Of a stretch of 20,421 nt of DNA, positions 1 to 6,967 are shown piece by piece. A program made the translations under genes and the position numbers. The stretch comes from Acetobacteraceae bacterium (GTDB taxonomy: Bacteria > Pseudomonadota > Alphaproteobacteria > Acetobacterales > Acetobacteraceae): contig PLSZ01000060.1 in assembly GCA_003164305.1 (NCBI GenBank), positions 1 through 20,421 on the forward strand, in the 5' to 3' direction. Every line of letters begins with the position of its first letter. Position 1 is the stretch's first letter. Below the pieces are notes generated by a model that made no database searches, was not told the DNA's origin, and worked only from the letters and a program-made list of their open reading frames with translations.

Positions 1-847
1 TGACCTGGCAACGGCGGATCAGGCGGATTTCCTCCGGCCGGTAATCGGCGAGCGCGCGATGGATCGTGCCCAGATTGTCCCAGATCAGCAGGTCGTTTTC
101 GGTCCAGTGATTGGTGTAACGAAACCGCGGCTGCAATTGAAACTCGATCAGGTAGGCCAGCAGCGCGTCACTTTCGTCGCGCGGCATGCCGTCGAAGTGA
201 TCGGTGAACCCCGGATTGCAATACAGCACCTTGCGTCCGGTGATCGGGTGAGTCAGCACGACCGGATGCGGAACGGCCGGACGGCGGCGGCGCTGTTCGT
301 CGGTCAAGGGTGGACGTGGGCTGCCTTTGGCGCGCATGGCGTCCCACAACTTCGTGAAATCGTGGACGGCGGTCAGACCTTCCAGCCGTGCTTTAAGTTC
401 CGCCGGAAGCGCGTCGTACACCATGTGCATGTTGGAAAATTCGGTGCCGCCGAGCGGCTTGCCATCGCGCACCGGAATGCGCACGCCGTACAAAACGTTC
501 ACGAACCCCGCGACGTCGCGATAGGTCATGTCGGTGTGCCAGTCCTGACCCGCGTCGGGGCTGCCGATATACGCGCCGTTTTCTTTCAGGTTCGAAAGAA
601 TGCCGACTTCGGGAAATTCGCGGGTGGTGTCCAGCGGTCCGATCGGGTTGCCCTGAATTTCGCCGAACAGCGATGAAAACCGGCTGATATCGCCCGGTCC
701 CAGATCCTGATTGGGAAAGCGCAACACACCGTGATGACCGAGCGCATGCAGAATGACGCCGAAATCGTCGTCCCGCATCGGTTGCGACAGATCGACACCG
801 TGGATGGTCGCGCCAAGCACGGCGCCGGTTGGTTCTACGCGGATCAT
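1..847 (-). CDS. TauD/TfdA-type Fe(II)/2-oxoglutarate dioxygenase, 3' end beyond window
   Basis: The reading frame starts at an ATG at 847 behind a strong AGGAGG ribosome site 6 bases away, and stays open to the left edge, giving 282 visible codons. Comparison with the adjacent paralogue suggests about 19 residues are missing. The facial triad of the TauD/TfdA family is visible as His104-x-Asp106 in QDWHTD and a distal His263 in GTIHRALADYR, with Arg278 as the likely 2-oxoglutarate carboxylate ligand. Members use O2 and 2-oxoglutarate to hydroxylate small substrates, often releasing sulfite or an alcohol; the substrate here cannot be read from sequence. It lies 16 bases downstream of a roughly 60% identical copy (by eye) and is probably the last or a later gene of the same transcript. 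The family call is secure, the substrate unknown. Confidence 0.93.
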   Translation of the reverse strand, partial: MIRVEPTGAVLGATIHGVDLSQPMRDDDFGVILHALGHHGVLRFPNQDLGPGDISRFSSLFGEIQGNPIGPLDTTREFPEVGILSNLKENGAYIGSPDAGQDWHTDMTYRDVAGFVNVLYGVRIPVRDGKPLGGTEFSNMHMVYDALPAELKARLEGLTAVHDFTKLWDAMRAKGSPRPPLTDEQRRRRPAVPHPVVLTHPITGRKVLYCNPGFTDHFDGMPRDESDALLAYLIEFQLQPRFRYTNHWTENDLLIWDNLGTIHRALADYRPEEIRLIRRCQV

Positions 848-863
848 GCGATCCTCCTGCTCG

Positions 864-1769
864 TCACGCGGCTCGTGCCATCCGGTTGAATTCCGGATCG
901 AAGACTTTCGTCGCCATCACCTGGCATCGGCGCATCAGCCTGATCTCATCCGCACGGTAATCGGCGATCGCGCGGTGAATGGTGCCGATGTGATCCCAGA
1001 CCAGCAAATCGTTCTCGGCCCAATGGTGCGTGTAGCGGAACTGGTCCCGCAACTGGTGCTGATAAAGATACGTCAGCATCGCGTCGCTTTCCGCTTCCGG
1101 CAATTCGTTGATGCGAATCGAGTAGCCGGGATTGCAGTACAGCACACGCTTGCCGGTCAGCGGATGGGTCAGGAACAAAGGATGCACGACCGGAGGCCGG
1201 CGGCGGCGCTGTTCCTCGGTCATCGGCGGGCGCCCGCTGCTTTTGTTCTGGCGCATATGCTCCCAGAATTTCTCGAACGTGTGCGTGACGGTCGCATCGG
1301 CCAGCCGGGTTTTGATCTCTTCCGGCAACGCTTCGTACGCGGCGTGCATGTTGGAGAATTCGGTGCCGCCGAGTGGCTTGCCGTCGCGCCGGGGGATCCG
1401 GATGCCGTATAATACGTTCACGAAACCGATCACGTCGCGATATGACATGTCGGTGTGCCAGTCCTGCCCGGCGTCGGCGGATCCGATATAGCGGCCGTTC
1501 TCGACGATGTTGGATAGGATGCCGACGACCGCCGCTTCCTTGCCGTCCTTGGTGAGCGGTCCGGACGATGGCCCTTGAATGTCGCCGAACAACTGCGAAA
1601 AGCGGCGCACGGCATCTTCGTCCAACTGCTGGTCCGGAATGCGCAGCACGCCATATTGTCCGAGCGCCGCCAGCAACTGCCCGAGATCGCTGTCGGACAC
1701 AGCCTTCGCCGCGTTCAGACCGTGGATGGTCGCGCCCAGGATGGCGCCAGTGGGTTCAATCGTGAGCAT
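864..1769 (-). CDS. TauD/TfdA-type Fe(II)/2-oxoglutarate dioxygenase, complete paralogue
   Basis: This complete 301-residue protein is close to the usual 280-300 for the family. The start ATG at 1769 follows GGAGG by 7 bases. The iron triad is His105, Asp107 (QDWHTDMSY) and His265 (GTIHRAIADYR), with Arg280 in the position that binds 2-oxoglutarate. Long blocks are shared with the next gene, for example GRDGKPLGGTEFSNMH-like and EEQRRRRP-like segments, so the pair arose by tandem duplication. It lies 56 bases downstream of an M28-peptidase-like gene on the same strand. Fe(II)/2OG chemistry is expected in the cytoplasm; taurine, sulfonate, aryloxyalkanoate or amino-acid-derived substrates are all possible. 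No transporter is encoded nearby that would narrow the choice. Confidence 0.95.
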   Translation of the reverse strand: MLTIEPTGAILGATIHGLNAAKAVSDSDLGQLLAALGQYGVLRIPDQQLDEDAVRRFSQLFGDIQGPSSGPLTKDGKEAAVVGILSNIVENGRYIGSADAGQDWHTDMSYRDVIGFVNVLYGIRIPRRDGKPLGGTEFSNMHAAYEALPEEIKTRLADATVTHTFEKFWEHMRQNKSSGRPPMTEEQRRRRPPVVHPLFLTHPLTGKRVLYCNPGYSIRINELPEAESDAMLTYLYQHQLRDQFRYTHHWAENDLLVWDHIGTIHRAIADYRADEIRLMRRCQVMATKVFDPEFNRMARAA

Positions 1770-1825
1770 CGTCAGCCTCCATCTGCGGCATTTTACGCGC
1801 CCGGCCCGTTCCGGTCCAATCGGCG

Positions 1826-2920
1826 TCAGCGCGCCAACGCGCGAACCATCGCCGACGCACCAGCGGCGACGCGCTCGATGACTGGAACATCCACCGCTCC
1901 GGGCCAGCGATCCTGAGGCAGGTGGAACAAAGGGTTGCCGCCAACCAGCGTGACATAACGAGCGCCCGCTCCATGGATATCGCGGGTTTCGCCATTCGGG
2001 ACCTGGGTTATTGGCGCCATCGAGTTGGGCGGTTGACCGGCCGCGGTTAAAGCGCCGTGCATCGCCTCGCGTAACGGTCCGTCAGCGGATTGAATGGACA
2101 ATTGACCACCGGCGGCACCGATGTTGGCACCGTAATGAACCCAGATCGCGCCGCCGGGACGATCCCATCCGGGCCGCCGTTCCAGGAACGCGTCCAGTCC
2201 CAGGTGACCGAGTTCATGGCCGCTGTTGGCGGTCAGCGCGACGTCGGCCGCGGGCGCTTCGGCCATCAGCGCGCGTAATGTTTCCAGCCAGCACACCAGG
2301 CCGCCACCACGCTCGGAGGTCGACTGCCACCAGGAGGAGCGCGGCGTCATCACGACAATCGGCGGGCGGCAGCGATCCCGGCCAGGAATGGTGACCACGA
2401 CGTTGCGCGCTTCGGCCGCGGTCCGCCGATAGAAGCTCAGCAACCGGGTCGGCGTCGCACGTGGTGTTTCGGCGACCTGGATCGCGGGACAGCCATACGG
2501 CGTTCGGAAATGTTCCGCGTTCAGTAGGGCGAGGCCGGGTTCGGTCCCCTGGCACACGATCACCAGGCCAGCTCGACCGGACGCGCGTCGCGTCGCCTGA
2601 TAATCCGGCGTGTAGACGGCCCAGGGCGAGAGAGGGACGAGGCCGATGGCGCCGGTGATGCCGTCGGGGCCGGTGGGCGGCGAATCGAACACCGGCACGC
2701 CCTCGATCCGCGCGCCGCCGGCTTCGATCCAGCATGACACCGGATCGACCCGCGAGAACCTGAAGGGTTCGATCGAGACAGAAGCGCCGAGCGCCCGTGC
2801 TTGCTTCGCCAGCCAATCGGCGCCGGCGTTGTCCCCCGCCGTGCCGGTGCGGTGCATACCGTGCGAATCCCAGGCCTGGAGCCAGGTTGTCGCGTTGTGG
2901 CTCATCGGTGACTCGGGCAT
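1826..2920 (-). CDS. M28-peptidase-like protein with degenerate metal site
   Basis: The frame is open further upstream to 3082, but the ATG at 2920 has a GGGAGG site 6 bases before it and avoids overlap with the divergent hemN, giving 364 residues. The N-terminus (residues 20-60, HRTGTAGDNAGADWLA) resembles the start of M28 aminopeptidases. A PA-like middle segment (about 70-180) follows, then the M28 core. Aligned by eye to the classical zinc ligands (His, Asp, Glu, Asp, His), the first His and bridging Asp fall in TPRSSW (192-197) and STSERGGG (200-207), so the His is lost and Glu203 may replace the Asp. The Glu-Glu pair becomes His235-Glu236 in GHELGHLG, the second Asp is lost near 265, and the last His is kept (His333, FHLPQD). 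It is therefore an inactive or altered relative. No signal peptide is seen, so a cytoplasmic location is likely. It is the first gene of the dioxygenase unit. Confidence 0.75.
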   Translation of the reverse strand: MPESPMSHNATTWLQAWDSHGMHRTGTAGDNAGADWLAKQARALGASVSIEPFRFSRVDPVSCWIEAGGARIEGVPVFDSPPTGPDGITGAIGLVPLSPWAVYTPDYQATRRASGRAGLVIVCQGTEPGLALLNAEHFRTPYGCPAIQVAETPRATPTRLLSFYRRTAAEARNVVVTIPGRDRCRPPIVVMTPRSSWWQSTSERGGGLVCWLETLRALMAEAPAADVALTANSGHELGHLGLDAFLERRPGWDRPGGAIWVHYGANIGAAGGQLSIQSADGPLREAMHGALTAAGQPPNSMAPITQVPNGETRDIHGAGARYVTLVGGNPLFHLPQDRWPGAVDVPVIERVAAGASAMVRALAR

Positions 2921-2959
2921 TCGGTTCCTCCCAAACGGGCCTCCGAAGATACCGCCGCC

Positions 2960-2973
2960 ATGATCTAGATCAA
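2960..2973. promoter_or_regulatory. FNR/FixK-type palindromic box
   Basis: ATGATCTAGATCAA matches the FNR/FixK consensus TTGAT-N4-ATCAA at every defined position except the first. It lies in the 87-base gap between the divergent M28-like gene and hemN. Anaerobic control of hemN by FNR-family regulators is well established in proteobacteria. The centre is 41.5 bases before the hemN ATG and 46 bases before the opposite start. This is closer to the hemN start codon than a standard class II activation site would be, because the transcript needs a leader. No convincing -10 element is seen towards hemN. Towards the other side a weak tatctt lies at 2946-2951, so repression of that unit is also possible. 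Confidence 0.6.
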
Positions 2974-3007
2974 AGCAAAGCGAATTCAGACCGTCGAAGG
3001 TCGTCGC

Positions 3008-4360
3008 ATGGACATCACCAGCCTGATCGCGAAATACGATCGCGCGGTCCCGCGCTACACCAGCTATCCGACGGCGCCGCATTTCTCGACGGCGGTCGAT
3101 GGCGCCGTGTACGCGGACTGGCTGGGCATGTTGCCAGAGGACGCGGCTTTATCACTCTATCTGCACGTCCCGTTCTGCGCCTCGTTGTGCCGGTTTTGCG
3201 CTTGCCACACCACCGTGGTGAACCGGCCCGAACCGTTGGAGCTGTACGGCGTCTCGCTGATGGCGGAGATCGACCTGATCGCGGCCACGATCGGTGGCCC
3301 TCGCACGGTACGGCACATCCACTGGGGCGGCGGCACGCCGATGCAGCTTCCGGCCGATACCGTGCTCGCGATCATGCGGCGGCTGCGCGACCGTTTCGAT
3401 CTGGCGCCGGATGCCGAAATCGCGGTCGAAATCGATCCGCGCACACTCGATGCCGATGCCATCGACGCGCTGGCGCGAATGGGCACGAACCGTGTCTCAT
3501 TGGGGGTGCAGGACTTCGATCCGCGCGTGCAGCAAGCCATCAACCGGCATCAAAGCCTGGAAATGACCGAGGCCTGCGCGGAGCGATTGCGAGCGGTCGG
3601 GATCGACGCGATCAACCTCGATCTGATCTACGGCCTGCCGCACCAGACCACGGCCGGCGTGATCGATACCGCGGTCCAGGCGCTTGGCTTGCGGCCCAAA
3701 CGAGCCGCGGTGTTCGGATACGCGCACGTGCCGTGGATGAAGAAGCATCAGTCGCTGATCCCGGACGATATCCTGCCCGACGCGGTCGAGCGGTTCTCGC
3801 AACGTCAGGCGATCGAGAACGTGTTCCTGGCGCATGGCTACACTTCGGTTGGCCTCGATCATTTCGCGTTGCCGGAGGACACGCTCAGTCAGGCGGCGTC
3901 AGCGTCGCGATTGCGGCGGAATTTCCAGGGCTACACGACGGATGAGGCGCCGGTTCTGCTCGGACTGGGCGCGTCGTCGATCGGAGCGATGCCCCAGGGG
4001 TATGTGCAAAACCACGCGGGCGTGCCGGCCTGGCGCGATGCGGTGCGCGATGGTATCCCGCCGATCGCTCGCGGGGTCGCGCTGACCGAGGCGGATCGTC
4101 TGCGCCGCGCCGTGATCGAGCAGGTCATGTGCCACTTCACCGTGAACCCGTTTGAGATCGCCGGCGGTCATGGGGTCGATCCGTCCGGCCTGGAGGATGC
4201 GGAACCGGCTTTGCGGAGTCTGGAAGAAGATGGCCTCGTCGTTCGCGACGGCGACCGAATCACGGTGACCGCGAACGGCCGGCCGTTTGTGCGCGCCGTC
4301 GCGGCCGCGTTCGATTCCTACCTGGCGCGCGGTGTGGCGCGTCACTCGGTCGCGGTGTGA
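3008..4360 (+). CDS. hemN: Oxygen-independent coproporphyrinogen III oxidase (radical SAM)
   Basis: This enzyme decarboxylates coproporphyrinogen III to protoporphyrinogen IX without O2, using SAM and a 4Fe-4S cluster in the cytoplasm, as the anaerobic route of haem (and bacteriochlorophyll) synthesis. The 450 residues match the usual length of about 455. The N-terminal KYDRAVPRYTSYPTAPHF block is typical of true HemN. The cluster motif is Cys57-x3-Cys61-x2-Cys64 followed by Cys66 (PFCASLCRFCAC), the HemN form rather than the shorter HemW form. The GGGTP SAM motif is at 107-111, and the HemN C-terminal domain fills the rest. A GAAGG site lies about 9 bases before the ATG. It is followed after 3 bases by a 2OG oxygenase gene. 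An FNR-type box upstream suggests induction at low oxygen. Confidence 0.95.
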   Translation: MDITSLIAKYDRAVPRYTSYPTAPHFSTAVDGAVYADWLGMLPEDAALSLYLHVPFCASLCRFCACHTTVVNRPEPLELYGVSLMAEIDLIAATIGGPRTVRHIHWGGGTPMQLPADTVLAIMRRLRDRFDLAPDAEIAVEIDPRTLDADAIDALARMGTNRVSLGVQDFDPRVQQAINRHQSLEMTEACAERLRAVGIDAINLDLIYGLPHQTTAGVIDTAVQALGLRPKRAAVFGYAHVPWMKKHQSLIPDDILPDAVERFSQRQAIENVFLAHGYTSVGLDHFALPEDTLSQAASASRLRRNFQGYTTDEAPVLLGLGASSIGAMPQGYVQNHAGVPAWRDAVRDGIPPIARGVALTEADRLRRAVIEQVMCHFTVNPFEIAGGHGVDPSGLEDAEPALRSLEEDGLVVRDGDRITVTANGRPFVRAVAAAFDSYLARGVARHSVAV

Positions 4361-4363
4361 TCC

Positions 4364-5029
4364 ATGATGGAAACCGACAGTCTGACCATCCAAGCTGAAA
4401 CGACCGGTGAAGGTCTTGTTGATCTCGACCTTTTCGCGAGCACGCCGCTGACCCGCGATCCCTTCGAATTTCTGGTGGTGCCCGGTTTCGTACCGCGCGC
4501 GGTCGCCGAAGCCGCCGCGCTGAGCTTCGCCGCGCCAGACCTGCCTGGCGTCCTCCCGGCGCCGCGCGCCGAGCCGGACACCGCGTTCGGCCACCTATTG
4601 CACGCCCTGCGACAACCCGAACTGACGCGGGCATTCGGCGAGAAATTCGGTCTGACGCTCAGCACCGATACGATGATGATCACGTTGCGCGCCCGAACCC
4701 GCCCGTTTGACGGAGTCATTCACACCGATAGTGAAACAAAAACCATCACCGCCCTGATCTACCTGAACAATGATTGGGAAGACGCGGGAGGGCGCCTGCG
4801 CCTGTTGCGCGGTCCAAACGACATCGACGACATGATCGCCGAGGTCCCGCCCGAAGCGGGCACGCTGATCGCGTTCCGGCGCTCCAGCCGGTCCTGGCAC
4901 GGGCACAAGCCGTATGACGGCGTGCGGCGCGCGATCATGCTGAACTGGATGATCGACGCGGCCACCGCGCGGCGAGAACTCCGGCGGCATGCTGTCTCAG
5001 CCGGCATCAAGCGTCTGTTTGGCGTATGA
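4364..5029 (+). CDS. 2OG-Fe(II) oxygenase, prolyl-4-hydroxylase-like fold
   Basis: The 221-residue protein shows the compact double-stranded beta-helix pattern of the 2OG-Fe(II) oxygenase superfamily. His120-x-Asp122 (VIHTDSETKTITALIYLN) and distal His179 (SWHGHKPYDGVRRAIMLNW) form the iron site, and Arg188 or Arg189 is the probable 2-oxoglutarate ligand. An N-terminal stretch of about 30 residues has no clear match. It starts 3 bases after the hemN stop. The adjacent ATG codons at 4364 and 4367 are both usable, and no clear ribosome site is seen, so translation may be coupled to hemN. Its stop overlaps the next gene's first possible start by 4 bases. Relatives hydroxylate protein side chains, small metabolites or glycan precursors; the substrate here is unknown. 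Confidence 0.85.
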   Translation: MMETDSLTIQAETTGEGLVDLDLFASTPLTRDPFEFLVVPGFVPRAVAEAAALSFAAPDLPGVLPAPRAEPDTAFGHLLHALRQPELTRAFGEKFGLTLSTDTMMITLRARTRPFDGVIHTDSETKTITALIYLNNDWEDAGGRLRLLRGPNDIDDMIAEVPPEAGTLIAFRRSSRSWHGHKPYDGVRRAIMLNWMIDAATARRELRRHAVSAGIKRLFGV

Positions 5030-5745
5030 CGAAAGGTGCGACGATGGTCATGACACTTGAAAGCCCGGCGACCTCACGAACCATCTCGATGCCGGGGTGT
5101 CACATCCGGAAGTCGCTGCTGAACGCCAGCGCCATGCGGGCGCCATTTCCGCATTGGCTGTTGCGCGACGTCCTGCCGGCGTGGCTGGGCGAAGAGGTTC
5201 GCGCGCTGCCGTTTCCGCCGGCCGCGCTCGGCGACACTCTGGGCAAACGAGAGACCTATAATTCGCGGCGGATCTTCGTGTCGGAGAAAAACCGCGAACG
5301 GTTCCTGGCCTGCGACAGGTTGGCGGGCGCGTTTCAGGATGAGGCGACGGTTGGCTTGTTGGAGGATCTGACGGGCATCACTCTCGCCGGCGGGTTTACC
5401 CGGATCGAATATTGCCTCGACACCGACGGGTTCTGGCTCGAGCCGCATACCGATATCGGCGCCAAGATGCTGACGCTGCTGATCTATCTCTCGGACCATC
5501 AGGACGCGGAAAACTGGGGCACCGACATCATGGACGCGATGGGTAACGTGTTGGGGCGCGCGTCCGGCGCCGCCAATCACGGGCTGATTTTCGTCCCTGG
5601 CTCGGACACGTGGCACGGGTTCGTGAAGCGTCCGATCCAGGGTATTCGCCGTTCGCTGATCGTGAATTACGTGAAGCCCGAGTGGCGATCGCGACATGAA
5701 CTCGCGTTTCCCGACCAGGCCGTGGTGTCAGGGAACAGCATCTGA
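5026..5745 (+). CDS. 2OG-Fe(II) oxygenase, second of a pair
   Basis: The 239 residues carry His141-x-Asp143 (LEPHTDIGAKMLTLLIYLS) and His197 (TWHGFVKRPIQGIRRSLIVNYV), with Arg208 or Arg209 as the expected 2-oxoglutarate ligand, so the catalytic set is complete. The architecture is like the preceding gene, but the sequence is distant outside the motifs, so this is an old divergence or a separate recruitment rather than a recent duplication. The first possible ATG at 5026 overlaps the previous stop (ATGA). An ATG at 5044 (233 residues) has GAAAGG 7 bases before it and may be the true start. It is the last gene of the hemN unit, facing the luciferase-like gene 22 bases away. The substrate is unknown. 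Confidence 0.84.
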   Translation: MTKGATMVMTLESPATSRTISMPGCHIRKSLLNASAMRAPFPHWLLRDVLPAWLGEEVRALPFPPAALGDTLGKRETYNSRRIFVSEKNRERFLACDRLAGAFQDEATVGLLEDLTGITLAGGFTRIEYCLDTDGFWLEPHTDIGAKMLTLLIYLSDHQDAENWGTDIMDAMGNVLGRASGAANHGLIFVPGSDTWHGFVKRPIQGIRRSLIVNYVKPEWRSRHELAFPDQAVVSGNSI

Positions 5746-5746
5746 A

Positions 5747-5763
5747 GGCCTGGCCGGAAGGCC
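5747..5763. terminator. Small GC hairpin between convergent genes
   Basis: GGCCT and AGGCC form a 5-base-pair stem around a 7-base loop in the 22 bases separating the converging stop codons of the second 2OG oxygenase and the luciferase-like gene. There is no T run on either strand, so this is at best a weak bidirectional terminator and could be chance in GC-rich sequence. Confidence 0.2.
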
Positions 5764-5767
5764 GCGG

Positions 5768-6967
5768 TCACTCCGCTGCCTGGGCGGGCTGCACCGAATT
5801 CGGACCGAAACGGTCACGGAACGGCTGGGTGTCGATTTCATCCAGTTCGATTTCGCGCGCCAGCACCTTGCGTTTCCATTCCTGATGGGCGGGTTCGTCG
5901 TCGTGGAATTCCTGCATGACGTCCTTGGCGAACAGATCAAGACTTTCGCAGATGTGTTCGTGCGTGTTCCGGCCGGCCTGGTTCAGCAGAATCACCTGAT
6001 CGATGTTGGAGGAGCGGAACCGCCGCAGCTTGCTTCGGATGGTGTCCGGCGAGCCGATCAACCCTCCGGATAATGCTCGGGCCGCGGCGTCGGGATTGGC
6101 GGCCTTCCACTTGTTGTATTCGTCCCAGATATTGACCGTGTACGGATCGGGCCGCTTGCGTCCCGAGGACGATCCGAAATAGCGTAGCGCGAACTGGAAG
6201 AACGTCGCGCCATCGGCTCGGCGGCGGGCTTCCTCATCGGTCTTGGCGCACATAAAGTAAGAGACCAAGGCGATATTGGGATTGGTTGCGTATTCGCACA
6301 GTTTCTCCTGCCGCCTGGTGAACGCGTTATAGTAAGCGTGCACCCAGGCGAAGGCGGCGTCGGCGGAGAGGAACTGAAAGCCCAGGGCACCCATGCCGCG
6401 GCGGCCGGCCATTTCGAGGGTTTCAAGTTGAGAACAGGCGACCCACAAAGGCGGATGCGGCTTCTGCACGGGTTTTGGCAGTACGTTGCGAAGTGGCATT
6501 TTGTGCCATTTGGTGTCGATCGCGACGCCTTTGTCCTGGAACATCGGGATGATGCAACGAATGGCGTCCTCCCATATTTCGCGCTTGGTTTCCATTGCGC
6601 GGCCGAACCCACCCAGTTCGGTGTCGGAGCCGGATTCGCCGGTGCCGAATTCAACACGGCCGTTGGAAACCAGATCGAGGCAGGCGATCCGTTCCGCCAC
6701 ACGCTGCGGCGGATTGGTTGTCAATTGGACAATGCCGTGACCGAGCCTGATGTTTTTGGTGCGCTGGCTGGCGGCGCCGAGAAACACTTCCGGCGCGGGG
6801 GAGTGCGAGTATTCCTCCAGGAAGTGATGCTCCACTTCCCATGCGTAGTCGTAACCAAGTTTGTCAGCCAGTTCGACCTGTGTCAGAGCGTTCTGATAAA
6901 GTTGACGCTCGTCGTCCACGCCCCACGGGCGCGGCAATTGCAATTCATAAAAGATCCCGAATTTCAT
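5768..6967 (-). CDS. LLM-class flavin-dependent monooxygenase (luciferase-like)
   Basis: The 399-residue protein has the bacterial-luciferase-like TIM-barrel signatures in order: MKFGIFYELQ at the N-terminus, WEVEHHFLEEYSHSPAPEVF (residues 43-62), RTKNIRLGHGIVQLTTNPP (69-87) and SNGRVEFGTGESG (101-113). Enzymes of this class use reduced FMN (or F420) and O2 to oxidise aldehydes, alkanesulfonates or other small molecules. Substrate and cofactor are not evident here. The frame is open 20 codons further upstream, but MKFG at 6967, with AGGAAG about 8 bases ahead, matches family N-termini. The start lies inside the 3' end of the GT2 gene (23-base overlap), so translation is probably coupled to it. 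The charged C-terminal tail (about 350-399) is not part of the core fold. Confidence 0.9.
   Translation of the reverse strand: MKFGIFYELQLPRPWGVDDERQLYQNALTQVELADKLGYDYAWEVEHHFLEEYSHSPAPEVFLGAASQRTKNIRLGHGIVQLTTNPPQRVAERIACLDLVSNGRVEFGTGESGSDTELGGFGRAMETKREIWEDAIRCIIPMFQDKGVAIDTKWHKMPLRNVLPKPVQKPHPPLWVACSQLETLEMAGRRGMGALGFQFLSADAAFAWVHAYYNAFTRRQEKLCEYATNPNIALVSYFMCAKTDEEARRRADGATFFQFALRYFGSSSGRKRPDPYTVNIWDEYNKWKAANPDAAARALSGGLIGSPDTIRSKLRRFRSSNIDQVILLNQAGRNTHEHICESLDLFAKDVMQEFHDDEPAHQEWKRKVLAREIELDEIDTQPFRDRFGPNSVQPAQAAE

Noticed and set aside
235..2400. Other open frames opposite the TauD and M28-like genes
   Set aside because: They are antisense shadows of genes with clear catalytic motifs.
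2530..2544. HExxH in the M28-like protein as proof of a zincin-type metallopeptidase
   Set aside because: The motif sits exactly where M28 proteins have their Glu-Glu pair, and the rest of the protein follows the M28 pattern, so a zincin fold is unlikely (the coordinates given are only an approximate locator within the gene).
2921..3082. A longer N-terminus for the M28-like protein
   Set aside because: It would overlap the hemN start and the FNR-type box, and the ATG at 2920 has a strong GGGAGG site.
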